From contig CAMEJD010000010.1 of NCBI GenBank assembly GCA_945919375.1, positions 1-34,985 on the forward strand: 34,985 bases of DNA. Reading direction: 5' to 3'. The position numbers and the translations under genes were made by a program. The notes beneath the pieces are model-generated. The model saw only the letters and a list, made by a program, of their open reading frames with translations. It did no database searches and was not told the origin of the DNA. Below are positions 1 to 7,323 of this stretch, in pieces. Numbering within the stretch: position 1 is the first letter of the stretch; each line of letters begins with the position of its first letter. This stretch comes from an uncultured Clostridia bacterium (lineage in GTDB: Bacteria; Bacillota; Clostridia; Christensenellales; UBA1242).

Positions 1-55
1 CATCTTTTTTTGTTATTACACTCCCACAGATTAAGAGTCAACTCTTAATCAAAAT

Positions 56-173
56 TTTTATAAGTAAAAATTTTGGCGACTGCGAAGAATAGCCAAGTAT
101 ATATGCAAGCATAAACTTGTCAATTCTTCTTGTTTACAGTGGGTCTGGGGTTCGAGTCCCCAAAGATCCACCA
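56..173 (+). pseudogene. tRNA-like 3' end (tRNA remnant or tmRNA 3' part)
   Basis: Positions 146-173 form a clear T-arm and acceptor 3' end: stem TGGGG, loop TTCGAGT, stem CCCCA, then AAGATCC, discriminator A and CCA. I could not find a matching 5' acceptor strand, D-arm or anticodon arm in the window. Upstream are other hairpins: AAAATTTTTA/TAAAAATTTT around 51-74, and GAAGAAT/ATTCTTC with an inner CAAGT/ACTTG around 85-130. U at position 70 of the acceptor would suit a G3:U70 alanine-type acceptor such as tmRNA. A duplicated 3' half of an upstream tRNA explains it equally well. The T-arm is certain; the identity is not. Confidence 0.45.
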
Positions 174-178
174 TATTC

Positions 179-204
179 AAAGGTGCAGGGATGCATCTTT
201 TTTT
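179..204 (+). terminator. Rho-independent terminator after tRNA-like end
   Basis: The stem AAGGTGC/GCATCTT (one G-T wobble) is followed by a run of T residues, six bases after the CCA end of the tRNA-like sequence. Confidence 0.7.
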
Positions 205-306
205 GTTATTACACTCCCACAGATTAAGAGTCAACTCTTAATCAAAATCAAAAGTGTTGAAAGTGTTAAAAAAATTTCGATTTCGTAATGTAATTATTGT
301 TAATAG

Positions 307-510
307 ATTAATGGAGTAACAATTTCGGTTTATGCTGGTTGGTATCACCATACGCTACGTATTAATGGTAAACTATGTGATGAACATAATACATTAGTAA
401 GTTTTACACCGATACAATTATCAACAACAACAGATGATGGGATTAAGATTGAAGCCATGATATCTTTAATAAATAGAATTTCAATTAAAGCGAATGATAG
501 ATTAATATAA
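307..510 (+). pseudogene. Possible 5'-truncated coding fragment
   Basis: After a TAG at 304-306 the frame stays open for 67 codons to TAA at 508-510. The translation looks protein-like (for example SVYAGWYHHTLRINGK near its start, and a mixed helical C-terminus), but there is no in-frame ATG until about two thirds of the way along and no ribosome binding site. It may be the 3' remnant of a gene, or a small gene using a rare start codon (GTA or ATT are the only early candidates). I do not recognise the family. It ends about 80 bases from the convergent DUF4186 gene. Confidence 0.3.
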
Positions 511-588
511 TAAAAATAATGAAAGGTTGAGCTAGTGAATTTTAAACATCTTAAAAACGGGGATTGACCCATTCTTAAAAAAACAAGT

Positions 589-954
589 TTATTTTACATC
601 TCTAGACATTTCATTTTGTATCCAACGCATGATAACGGAAACAATATATTCACATTCTTGTTCTGTTAAGATATGAGTTGATTCAATATGATGCCATTTA
701 GATAAGCACTCTCGACAGCAGGTGGCTGTTGCGTGTTGGGCAATAAAAACAGGGTGTCCTTTTGTTGGAGTTTGTTTTCCATCATTAAACAGTGATTTAT
801 CTTGCAATCTTTTGTGTACAAAATCAAAGGCATGAGATTTTATTGTATCTATGCCTTTTAAAGAAATATATTCAAAATCTTTTTGTTTTAGGTGAAAAGA
901 ATTCCTAAATTTTGAAAGACTTAATTGTTGTAAAATGTCATCAATGTTTTTCAT
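589..954 (-). CDS. DUF4186 family protein
   Basis: This 121-aa protein matches the DUF4186 pattern: an N-terminal helix, then the signature NDGKQTP..GHPVFIAQHATATCC, with two cysteines followed by a third in ECL, a conserved W-H pair, and a C-terminal helix ending in a WIQ-type motif. The family has no established function; the conserved His and Cys residues suggest a metal site (inference). I chose the ATG at 954 rather than one 33 bases upstream because the family starts near here and because a TATCAT box ends 6 nt before this ATG, which suggests a leaderless transcript. It lies downstream of the broken metalloprotease gene on the same strand with a 35-base gap, but appears to have its own promoter inside that gene's 3' end region. 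Confidence 0.85.
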   Translation of the reverse strand: MKNIDDILQQLSLSKFRNSFHLKQKDFEYISLKGIDTIKSHAFDFVHKRLQDKSLFNDGKQTPTKGHPVFIAQHATATCCRECLSKWHHIESTHILTEQECEYIVSVIMRWIQNEMSRDVK

Positions 955-990
955 ACTAAAATGATAGCAAAAAATGTAAATTTGCAAAAT
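955..990 (-). promoter_or_regulatory. Candidate leaderless promoter of the DUF4186 gene
   Basis: TATCAT (966-961) lies 6 nt before ATG 954. A TTTTGC-like -35 box lies 17 nt further upstream. No Shine-Dalgarno sequence is present. Confidence 0.4.
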
Positions 991-2312
991 TATTTTTGAA
1001 GAGTGTCATCCAAAGATGAGGAAAAATTTGTTGTGTATGGTATGGCAGGTTTCATAACGATATCTTTTCGAAATTTTGTTGTATCCGTTTTAATGTAAAA
1101 GTCATATAAGTTCAAACCTTTTTCATCTTTCAAAATTATATAGTATCTACATAAATTATTTATTGTAATTTTGGGTAAAATTGCGAAATCAGAACCTTTT
1201 ATAATGTCACCTTTTCCGCAATAGGAATTATTTGGGTCAACTGCATGTTTGTTATAAACATACTCGTATTGCATATCGTTTTGCATTTTTACATCCAAAA
1301 GGCCATAGCTAGCACCAAAGTGACGCAATTCTTCGTTTGAAAAATCATAAACTTTGTTATTAAAAGCTTTTTTTAGAGTATCTGCTATATGTGTAAAATA
1401 TGTCGTTTGATATTTGCTCAAATAATCTTTGATTTCGTCTAGTTTTTCATAATTTATTGTGTTGTTGTCATTAACATAGTCGTCACAGTAAGCAGTGAAG
1501 AGTCTAGACATATCACTAGGGCTTATTTCATTTGTAATACTCATATTTTCAACATTCATTAGAGTTGAAAAATCAGTTATCTTTGTATAAACATCATTAA
1601 ATCCAAAAGAGTGTAATAGTTCATGCCTTATTGTATATCTTTGAAGTGAATCATCATATTCTTCTTTATCAAAATAGGTTTTGTTTAAACTTATTGTTGA
1701 AGATACACAATATTTGCCATTATTTTTGCTTTCAGCAATTAGTTTTTTGGGCAATTCATATATTGTTTGTATGTGAGAGTTGAGAGCATGAGTATTATCA
1801 TCCAATACTTTGTAATCAAATTTGATTGTTGATTTTTGGAGTAATTTATCAGCACTATATTTTGCAAAATCTACAATTGTAAAATTATATTTGTTGTTAA
1901 TATTGCTGAATATATTATTAAAATAATCTAGTGAATTTTCAATATTTTAGTAGGTTCTTTGAGGAATATCTTTCGCAATATACACACTTATTTTTCCATC
2001 GTCATTAGGTTTAAGCCTCACCAATTGGCCATTGTATTTTTCATAAGTCATTATATCCATATCTGCATCAAGTTTATCTGCCACTTGTGAAATTAAATCA
2101 TTGTTTTTAAAGTAGCGAAATGTACTTATATATATTGACCTTGAAATTCTACAAACGGCGGCAGAGGCAAGAGTTGTGATGGTAACCAATTTTGCTATTT
2201 TTACCATTTTTTGCTTGTTCTTATTTTTTATAACTCCTGTGGATACTATATCTTGTTTGGGTAAGTTTGTTTTTGCTGAATCAAAAGTTTTCTTTTTCCA
2301 AAATTTTTTCAT
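990..2312 (-). pseudogene. Metzincin-type zinc metalloprotease gene interrupted by an in-frame stop
   Basis: From ATG 2312 the frame runs 121 codons, meets TAA at 1949-1947, then stays open without another stop for 318 codons to a terminal stop at 990. The first part has a basic N-terminus and one membrane segment around residues 38-56. The second part carries HELLHSFGFND, the HExxHxxGxxD zinc motif of metzincins. The read-through product would be about 439 aa: a membrane-anchored, outward-facing peptidase, probably inactivated here. The only other start codon for the downstream part is a TTG near 1805, without a clear ribosome binding site. A sequencing error, a true nonsense mutation and stop read-through are all possible. 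The promoter is TTGACT-N17-TATAAT with the ATG 6 nt after the -10 box. Confidence 0.7.
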
Positions 2313-2345
2313 ATTTCCATTATATATGTAATTTTTTTGTTAGTC
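2313..2345 (-). promoter_or_regulatory. Strong promoter with ATG at the predicted +1 (metalloprotease gene)
   Basis: On the minus strand TTGACT (2347-2342 region), a 17-nt spacer and a perfect TATAAT are followed by GGAAAT and then ATG 2312. The predicted transcription start falls on or beside the start codon, giving a leaderless mRNA. Confidence 0.65.
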
Positions 2346-2394
2346 AATATGCATATATTTATTTTTTTGATGTTTTAAATCACCGTCAAATAAG

Positions 2395-2424
2395 TTGACA
2401 TTTTGTGAAATAATTTTGTATTCT
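2395..2424 (+). promoter_or_regulatory. Strong promoter with ATG at the predicted +1 (SDR gene)
   Basis: TTGACA at 2395-2400, an 18-nt spacer, TATTCT at 2419-2424, then 6 nt to ATG 2431. There is no Shine-Dalgarno sequence before this ATG. Confidence 0.65.
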
Positions 2425-2430
2425 ATTTCT

Positions 2431-3216
2431 ATGAAAAAGAAAGTTGTTATAATAACAGGGGCAAGCAGTGGAATTGGTCTTGCCACAGCAAAACTTTTTG
2501 CAATGAAAGGTTACACAGTATATGGAATTTCAAGGAATGTTTATAAAAGCAGTTTGTTTGATTCGTATGCTTGCGATGTGACCGACAAAGAAGGAATGGC
2601 ACAAGTGCTTGAAGAAGTCTATCAAAAAGAAGGAAGAATTGATATTTTGATTAACAATGCAGGCATTGGCATAAGTGGGGCAATTGAGTATTTAACAGAA
2701 CAAGATTTTGATAAGATATTTGATGTTAATGTAAAAGGTGTTATTCTTACAAGTTCTCTTGCAATTCCTTACCTAAGGGAAACAAAAGGTAAAATAATCA
2801 ACACATCAAGTGTTGCGAGTGTTGTTCCAATACCATACCAAGCATGTTATTCTGCAACCAAATCGGCAGTTGAAAGTTTTTCTTTTGCACTATCTCAAGA
2901 AGTTAAATCTCAAGGGATAAAAGTGACTTGTGTTCGCCCGGGAGATACCAAAACAGGTTTTACACAAAATAGGGTAAAAACTGAAGTAGAGAACGATGTT
3001 TATGGAAAAAGAATTACGAATAGTGTTAAGAAAATGGAGAAAGATGAAATGCATGGGAAAAGTCCATTGACCGTAGCAAAAGTGATGTTAAAAGTTGCAA
3101 AGAGAAAAAATCCACCACTAGTTTGTACTGTTGGCTTTTTGTATAAATGTGCAAGTGTGCTTGCAAAACTATTGCCACATAGATTGATTAACTTTATTGT
3201 TGGGAAATTGTACTAA
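2431..3216 (+). CDS. Short-chain dehydrogenase/reductase (SDR)
   Basis: The 261-aa protein is a classical SDR with a Rossmann fold that binds NAD(P)H. The nucleotide-binding motif TGASSGIG is at residues 9-16, NNAG at 75-78, the catalytic serine near 126-127 (NTSS), and the Tyr-x-x-x-Lys pair at Y140 and K144. The C-terminal 80 residues resemble the lipid or steroid type of oxidoreductase with a hydrophobic tail. The substrate cannot be read from the sequence. ATG 2431 is chosen because the Rossmann strand (KKKVVIITG) begins right after it; an earlier TTG at 2395 is part of the promoter. It is monocistronic, divergent from the metalloprotease gene, and ends at a bidirectional terminator. Confidence 0.92.
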   Translation: MKKKVVIITGASSGIGLATAKLFAMKGYTVYGISRNVYKSSLFDSYACDVTDKEGMAQVLEEVYQKEGRIDILINNAGIGISGAIEYLTEQDFDKIFDVNVKGVILTSSLAIPYLRETKGKIINTSSVASVVPIPYQACYSATKSAVESFSFALSQEVKSQGIKVTCVRPGDTKTGFTQNRVKTEVENDVYGKRITNSVKKMEKDEMHGKSPLTVAKVMLKVAKRKNPPLVCTVGFLYKCASVLAKLLPHRLINFIVGKLY

Positions 3217-3217
3217 T

Positions 3218-3246
3218 AAAAAAATCCACTTCGGTGGATTTTTTTT
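3218..3246. terminator. Bidirectional Rho-independent terminator
   Basis: A7, TCCAC, loop TTCG, GTGGA, T8. It serves the SDR gene and the convergent gene at 3249-3632. Confidence 0.9.
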
Positions 3247-3248
3247 GA

Positions 3249-3632
3249 TTATGGTTTGTCAAAAAATGCATACATATTAGCAAGTTGAGAAATGCACATT
3301 ATAAAGTCAAAAACTTGTTTTTGAACTTCATTTTCATTCTCAAGTTCACAGCAAAGTTCTCCACCTGATATATAGAAACCATATATTTTTATCACTGACA
3401 TGATACAACTTTTTACATCGTTAGACTTTAGGTCATAAACAGAATTCATATATTTTAGTGTTGATTTTCTGTCGGTTAAATACCATTTTTTGCCTTCTTT
3501 TATCAAGTATATTTCAATTGATTTGCCATTTTCAAACTTTGCACCAGTTTTGACTTGCCATTCGTTTTCGTTTTTTGTTGTGCATAAATTTATTGAGTTT
3601 AGCAAATTCACATTTATATCATTTATTGTCAT
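3249..3632 (-). CDS. DUF1828-like small protein
   Basis: This 127-aa soluble protein has the pattern of the DUF1828 N-terminal domain: short strands around IEIYLIKEGKKWYLTDRKSTLKYM, where the family has a 'y.lTDdG.tl..L' core, followed by helices. The assignment is by pattern only and the role is unknown. A weak AGGTG lies 6 nt before ATG 3632. A candidate promoter TTGCCA-N17-TAATCT lies in the divergent spacer shared with the uracil-DNA glycosylase gene. Confidence 0.55.
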   Translation of the reverse strand: MTINDINVNLLNSINLCTTKNENEWQVKTGAKFENGKSIEIYLIKEGKKWYLTDRKSTLKYMNSVYDLKSNDVKSCIMSVIKIYGFYISGGELCCELENENEVQKQVFDFIMCISQLANMYAFFDKP

Positions 3633-3731
3633 AAAACACCTATAGTTTTAGATTAGCATAAATTAAAAATATTGGCAAATATTATTGTGTAAAAATTTGG
3701 TATTTTTAAGCATTTGTGTTATACATATAAT

Positions 3732-4394
3732 ATGATTAAATTATGTAAAAATTGGTACAATATTTTGTCTGACGAGTTTAACAAACCTTACTTTCAAAAG
3801 TTGATGCAAACACTTACTGACGAATATTCAAAATATACAATCTATCCGACAATGGAAAATATTTTTTCGGCACTAAATTATGTTAAGTATGATGATGTGA
3901 AAGTTGTGATTATTGGTCAAGACCCATATCATGAACCAAATCAAGCAATGGGAATGAGTTTTTCTGTTCCAAAGAATGAGAAGATTCCGCCTTCACTTGT
4001 TAATATTTTTAAAGAGATAGAAAGCGATTTGAACATAAAGTGTGAGCAAAATGGCGACCTATCTCGTTGGGCAAGGCAAGGTGTGTTATTGCTCAACAGT
4101 GTGCTTACGGTAAGAAGGGGACAGGCAAACTCGCATAAAAATATCGGGTGGATTGAATTTACATCAAGCATAATAAAAAAACTTAATGAAAGGGAAAAAC
4201 CTGTAATTTTTGTCTTGTGGGGTGGCAATGCAAAATCATTGAAACCACTTATTACAAACAAATGTCATTATGTTTTGGAAGCTGCACATCCAAGTCCGCT
4301 TTCGGCATACAATGGATTTTTTGGCTGTAAGCATTTTTCAAAAATAAATCAAATTTTGTTGAGTTTAAACGAAACACCAATAGATTGGCACTAA
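3732..4394 (+). CDS. ung: Uracil-DNA glycosylase, family 1
   Basis: The 220-aa protein has the expected length for family-1 UDG. It removes uracil from DNA, starting base-excision repair in the cytoplasm. The water-activating loop GQDPYH is at residues 62-67 (catalytic Asp 64), and the DNA-intercalating loop HPSPLSA is at 186-192. FVLWGG near 160 is the usual strand before the catalytic histidine loop. ATG 3732 fits the family N-terminus (NW..L..E). TTGGTA (3697-3702), 17 nt and TATACA (3720-3725) place the predicted transcription start close to this ATG, again with no ribosome binding site. Confidence 0.97.
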   Translation: MIKLCKNWYNILSDEFNKPYFQKLMQTLTDEYSKYTIYPTMENIFSALNYVKYDDVKVVIIGQDPYHEPNQAMGMSFSVPKNEKIPPSLVNIFKEIESDLNIKCEQNGDLSRWARQGVLLLNSVLTVRRGQANSHKNIGWIEFTSSIIKKLNEREKPVIFVLWGGNAKSLKPLITNKCHYVLEAAHPSPLSAYNGFFGCKHFSKINQILLSLNETPIDWH

Positions 4395-4401
4395 AAAATA
4401 A

Positions 4402-4420
4402 GCAAGGCAAATTGCCTTGC
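4402..4420 (+). terminator. Hairpin after ung
   Basis: GCAAGGC, loop AAATT, GCCTTGC is a perfect 7-bp stem 8 bases after the ung stop codon. The following T-tract is weak (ATTTCT). Confidence 0.65.
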
Positions 4421-4430
4421 ATTTCTACAT

Positions 4431-4702
4431 AAAAAAACTGTGCGACTGAGTCGATAAGCAACACATATATAACTCCATAGACCTTTCACTCCACCAAAGC
4501 AACCTTACATCACTTAGCACACAAGTTTAATGTTGCTACCGTCAGGTCCTCACATGGTTCGCAAGTGGTCTAATGCATAAGACCTTGATTTCAACATGAA
4601 AAATAAATAAAATTATATATGCGTGCAAACCTTGTCAGTTGGTCAACTCTACATATAGTGGATTGTAGATACAAGGAACCACTAACTCCCCGTTTAGCAC
4701 AG
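4431..4702 (-). ncRNA. ffs: SRP RNA (large bacterial type, with Alu domain)
   Basis: Read on the minus strand, this is a ~270-nt signal recognition particle RNA. It starts with the Alu-domain 5' motif GTGCTAAACGGGG (around 4700-4688). It contains the helix 8 core GGACCTGACGGTAGCAAC (around 4549-4532), the site that binds Ffh, and ends at a hairpin CGACT-C-AGTCG followed by T7 (4437-4431). The size and Alu domain match the Bacillus/Clostridium long form. The promoter TTGATT-N17-TATAAT lies just upstream (about 4740-4710). The gene is convergent with ung and divergent from the HEPN-CBS gene. The exact ends are estimates. Confidence 0.9.
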
Positions 4703-4742
4703 CAAAAATATTATATACAATAAAAAAATAAAAATCAACAAT
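4703..4742 (-). promoter_or_regulatory. Promoter of SRP RNA
   Basis: On the minus strand TTGATT, a 17-nt spacer and TATAAT lie about 10 nt before the predicted RNA 5' end. Confidence 0.7.
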
Positions 4743-4792
4743 ATATTTGCATTTTTTTAAGTTATTTAATACAATAGTAAAAAGGGGAAACT

Positions 4793-5518
4793 ATGGAACA
4801 AGACAAAACAAATGCAATAAGATTTATTGACGCATATAATAAAATTGACTATGCATTAAGAGTTCAAAACAACTTTAAACGAAGTATGAGTTTTTCGGAT
4901 ATGATTAGAAGAGCTGTTGTTGTTAACCATATTGTAAGGAAATATGAAGATGATTTAATCGATTTTGGTAGGCTTAGAAACGCAATCATTCATAAATCAA
5001 ATGACAAATTTATTATTGCAGAACCACATATTGATGTTGTTGAAAAAATAGAAAAAATTGCAAGACTTGTGGCAACTCCACCAAAGGTTATTGAAACAAA
5101 GTGTGTGCACGATGTTTTTACAGTTGCATATGATGTAAAAGTTATGAATGTTATTGAAATTATGGCGCAAACTTCATATTCAAACATTCCAGTTTTTAAA
5201 GACGGTGTTTTGATTGGTGTTGCAAATGGTCAAAAGATAATAAATCAATTTGGACTTTTTGTTGCTCAAGGTGGAAGTCCGGCTGACTTTTTGGGGAACA
5301 AAACTATTGGTGAGATTATTGAAACTGAAACGGAACAACAATATTATCATGTTGCGTCTGTGGATATATCAATTGAAGAAATTATGAATATGTTTTTTAC
5401 AAATCGAAAATTATTGTGTGTTATATTGACAAAATATGGAAAGATGGGGGAAACACCTATTGGCATTATTACAACAAGGGATTATATGGAACTTAATAAA
5501 ATTATAGAAAATTACTAA
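4793..5518 (+). CDS. HEPN-like plus CBS-domain protein
   Basis: The 241-aa protein has two parts. Residues 1-75 are helical and carry R62-NAII-H67, the Rx4H motif of HEPN domains, which are often RNases. Residues ~100-240 form a pair of CBS motifs (YSNIPVFKDGVLIGVA and a second ending in PIGIITTRDY), a fold that senses adenine nucleotides. It could be a nucleotide-regulated RNA-binding or RNase protein (inference); catalysis is not shown. AAGGGGAAACT precedes the ATG and TACAAT is a likely -10 box. It is monocistronic and ends in a hairpin terminator. Confidence 0.75.
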   Translation: MEQDKTNAIRFIDAYNKIDYALRVQNNFKRSMSFSDMIRRAVVVNHIVRKYEDDLIDFGRLRNAIIHKSNDKFIIAEPHIDVVEKIEKIARLVATPPKVIETKCVHDVFTVAYDVKVMNVIEIMAQTSYSNIPVFKDGVLIGVANGQKIINQFGLFVAQGGSPADFLGNKTIGEIIETETEQQYYHVASVDISIEEIMNMFFTNRKLLCVILTKYGKMGETPIGIITTRDYMELNKIIENY

Positions 5519-5530
5519 TATACACAACAA

Positions 5531-5570
5531 AAATCGTCACTTTGGCAAATGCTATGGTGACGGTTTTTTA
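5531..5570 (+). terminator. Terminator after the HEPN-CBS gene
   Basis: CGTCAC (5535-5540) pairs with GTGACG (5557-5562), followed by a T run to 5569. Confidence 0.8.
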
Positions 5571-5604
5571 TATGGTTTTTGATATAATTTGTATATTATT
5601 GCTT

Positions 5605-6312
5605 CTATTTTTCATCAACAATGTAATTGGGCGATTGGGGAGTGCGGTTTGTTGCTATTTCATTTGAAACAGAAAATCTTGCTCTTACTCGTGCTTCAAT
5701 TGTTAGGGTATTGCATTGAGAATTTTGGCAAGACGTGAAAATTTCAACTTCGTATAGGTCAATAAGATTTGCATTTTGGTACATGGCAGATGCTTTTTGT
5801 TTTGCATCTTCTTTTGCAAGGATTAAAGCGTTGTTATAACAATCGGTTTTGTTCTTTATTGAATAACAAGACCCGTAAAAACTTATGTTGTTGAAGTTTC
5901 CTAAAACTTGTATAATATCATCAACTTTGTCAAGATTTTGTGTTGTAATATTTATGTCTTGGCATGAATTGTAAGTGTATGCACCGTTGTTACTTGTTGG
6001 ATAGCAAGATGAATATCTTACACAAAGATTTGCAGTTTCGTCAATTTCTTTAATCTTACTTGAAACATCTTCAAAAGTGGTTTTATTTTTTTCTTGGCAC
6101 AAATTAAAGGTATCGGCAATGTTTTGAATTGTAAAGTTAATTTCCACTTGGTCGCAATTTGCATCAATTTTTCCATATCCTAAAACCGAAACAATTACAT
6201 CATTTGAATTCTCTTCGGCATAAACTGCATCGCTTATAATGTGCAAATTGTTTGTAAATATAATTAAGCAAAAAATCAAGCAAAAACATAATAATAAGTT
6301 AAATTTTTTCAT
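5605..6312 (-). CDS. Secreted SIMPL-domain (DUF541) protein
   Basis: The 235-aa protein has a classic signal peptide (KK, then about 20 hydrophobic residues, cleavage likely after VYA near residue 32). The mature part has the SIMPL pattern: V.V.G.G.I.....Q..I.F.I near the start, a long helix with AKEDAKQKASAM near residues 165-176, and a C-terminal strand ARVRARFSV. The family is periplasmic or extracytoplasmic, with poorly known function. The mature part is rich in cysteine (about nine), so disulfides are possible outside the cell. AAGGAG lies 6 nt before the ATG. It is monocistronic and convergent with the HEPN-CBS gene. Confidence 0.85.
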   Translation of the reverse strand: MKKFNLLLCFCLIFCLIIFTNNLHIISDAVYAEENSNDVIVSVLGYGKIDANCDQVEINFTIQNIADTFNLCQEKNKTTFEDVSSKIKEIDETANLCVRYSSCYPTSNNGAYTYNSCQDINITTQNLDKVDDIIQVLGNFNNISFYGSCYSIKNKTDCYNNALILAKEDAKQKASAMYQNANLIDLYEVEIFTSCQNSQCNTLTIEARVRARFSVSNEIATNRTPQSPNYIVDEK

Positions 6313-6528
6313 AGATTCTCCTTTATTTTTAAATAATTTGTGAAATAATTAAATTTTTATTACAAATTTTTTAAAATAGTTAAGGGGAGTAAATGGTAAC
6401 AAATTTTTCGCTTGATAATGATAATTTATCAAAACCTAAATAAAAAAGACTTATTCATATGATAAGGGCTCAATTATGAAAGAATTATAATAATTGCAAG
6501 TTTTTTGCATTTTATTAAAAAAATGCTT

Positions 6529-6558
6529 GCTTTTTTATATATGATTTGTTATTATGTA
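6529..6558 (+). promoter_or_regulatory. Promoter of tRNA-Ser
   Basis: TTGCTT, a 17-nt spacer and TATTAT lie about 20 nt before the mature tRNA start. Confidence 0.6.
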
Positions 6559-6574
6559 ATAGTCAAAAATGAAT

Positions 6575-6662
6575 GGAAAGTTGGCTGAGTGGTCGAAAGC
6601 GGCGGTCTTGAAAACCGTTGACCTGAAAGGGTCCTGGGGTTCGAATCCCTAACTTTCCGCCA
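6575..6662 (+). tRNA. tRNA-Ser(UGA), insertion target of the element
   Basis: The acceptor GGAAAGT pairs with ACTTTCC, followed by discriminator G and encoded CCA. The anticodon stem GCGGT/ACCGT encloses the loop CTTGAAA, anticodon TGA. A long variable arm (TTGACC...GGGTCC) is typical of class II serine tRNAs. The mobile element begins at its 3' end: the last CCGCCA, plus AT, is repeated at the far end of the element. Confidence 0.95.
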
Positions 6663-6664
6663 AT
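6657..6664. other. Left attachment core (attL)
   Basis: CCGCCAAT spans the end of tRNA-Ser and recurs at 33481-33488. To its right the recombinase reading frame resumes (6664-6741), which supports this as the crossover region of the serine recombinase. Confidence 0.75.
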
Positions 6665-6741
6665 CAGAATCGCGTTTGAACTCTGGTGAAATTTACTACA
6701 TTTTCACAAAAGGAGTTGCTGGCGTGATGATTATTAGATAA
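6664..6741 (+). pseudogene. Separated 3' tail of the serine recombinase gene
   Basis: From TCA at 6664 the frame is open for 25 codons to TAA at 6739-6741, ending in GVAGVMIIR. It has no start of its own. In a circular element, joining 33487 to 6664 continues the frame of the recombinase (...LPLARQ) straight into this stretch. I infer that it is the native C-terminus, detached when the element integrated. A terminator follows at once, as expected for a gene end. Confidence 0.7.
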
Positions 6742-6771
6742 GCAGATTAGGTCTGCTTATTTTTTGTTTTT
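6740..6771 (+). terminator. Terminator at the element left end
   Basis: AAGCAGA, loop TTAGG, TCTGCTT, then a T-rich run. It overlaps the stop of the recombinase tail. In the integrated state it would also terminate tRNA-Ser transcription. Confidence 0.85.
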
Positions 6772-6881
6772 CTCCTTATCTAACTTTGCTTTTGTTGTGT
6801 CTATCGTATCATAGTTCTCGTAGGAGTAAACGGAAGAAAATATCGCTTAAACAATTCAATTAAATAATTTAATAATATTAT

Positions 6882-6913
6882 AAGACTAGGTTTTTTAACC
6901 TGGTCTTTTTTTT
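6882..6913. terminator. Strong hairpin terminator
   Basis: AAGACTAGGTT, loop TTTT, AACCTGGTCTT (11 bp, one wobble), then T run. It insulates the cargo operon from the left end. The rest of the 393-base gap 6663-7055 shows no further gene. Confidence 0.8.
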
Positions 6914-7055
6914 ATTTATTATAAAGATTTCAAAGTCAATATTTTCTTCTTTTTCGTTGACTCCTACATAATGATTTTCAAATGAAATGTAATTTACCCA
7001 AACTATGCTACTTGGCCACTGCCAAAAGGCAAATTTGATAAGGAGGTTAAATAGT

Positions 7056-7310
7056 ATGAACACAGAAGAAGAAATCAAAAACTACTACTTAAAAGAGTTC
7101 TCTTTGTTTGATGGTGAATATGATGTTACATTTAACATTTTAGATGTAAATACTGACAAAATGACCATCACTGTTGCAGTTACGAAAACTGGAAAGATAT
7201 TTGTAACTGAATACGACTTAAAAAGAGATAGAGAACAAGATTTGTATTTTCAATATGGTATAGAAAATACAAAAGTTAATGTAAACGATTTTGAAAAAAT
7301 TGAGGATTAA
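7056..7310 (+). CDS. Small acidic hypothetical protein (84 aa)
   Basis: I do not recognise this protein. It is acidic, without membrane segments, and predicted as mixed strand and helix (YDVTFNILDV, DKMTITVAV). ATG 7056 has AAGGAGG 9 nt upstream, which decides the start against an earlier in-frame Met at 7005. It is the first gene of a plus-strand operon reaching 11052 that includes ArdA and PcfJ/PcfK-like proteins, so a role in plasmid or ICE establishment is likely (inference). Confidence 0.75.
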   Translation: MNTEEEIKNYYLKEFSLFDGEYDVTFNILDVNTDKMTITVAVTKTGKIFVTEYDLKRDREQDLYFQYGIENTKVNVNDFEKIED

Positions 7311-7323
7311 AAGGAGATTAAAA

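Larger units (their letters stand above)
1..248. repeat. 55-bp exact direct repeat (1-55 and 194-248)
   Basis: Positions 1-55 and 194-248 are identical. Each copy starts in the T-tract half of a terminator and contains a 9-bp hairpin (GATTAAGAG, loop TCAA, CTCTTAATC). The copy at 194 directly follows the tRNA-like 3' end at 141-173, so the copy at 1 probably follows a similar gene just outside the window. This suggests a tandem duplication with a unit of about 193 bp. Confidence 0.85.

Noticed and set aside
990..2312. Alternative genetic code explaining the in-frame TAA
   Set aside because: TAA serves as an ordinary stop for many other genes in the window.
4252..4464. Minus-strand open frame across the end of ung and the SRP RNA
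   Set aside because: It overlaps ung in antisense and the conserved SRP RNA; no ribosome binding site.
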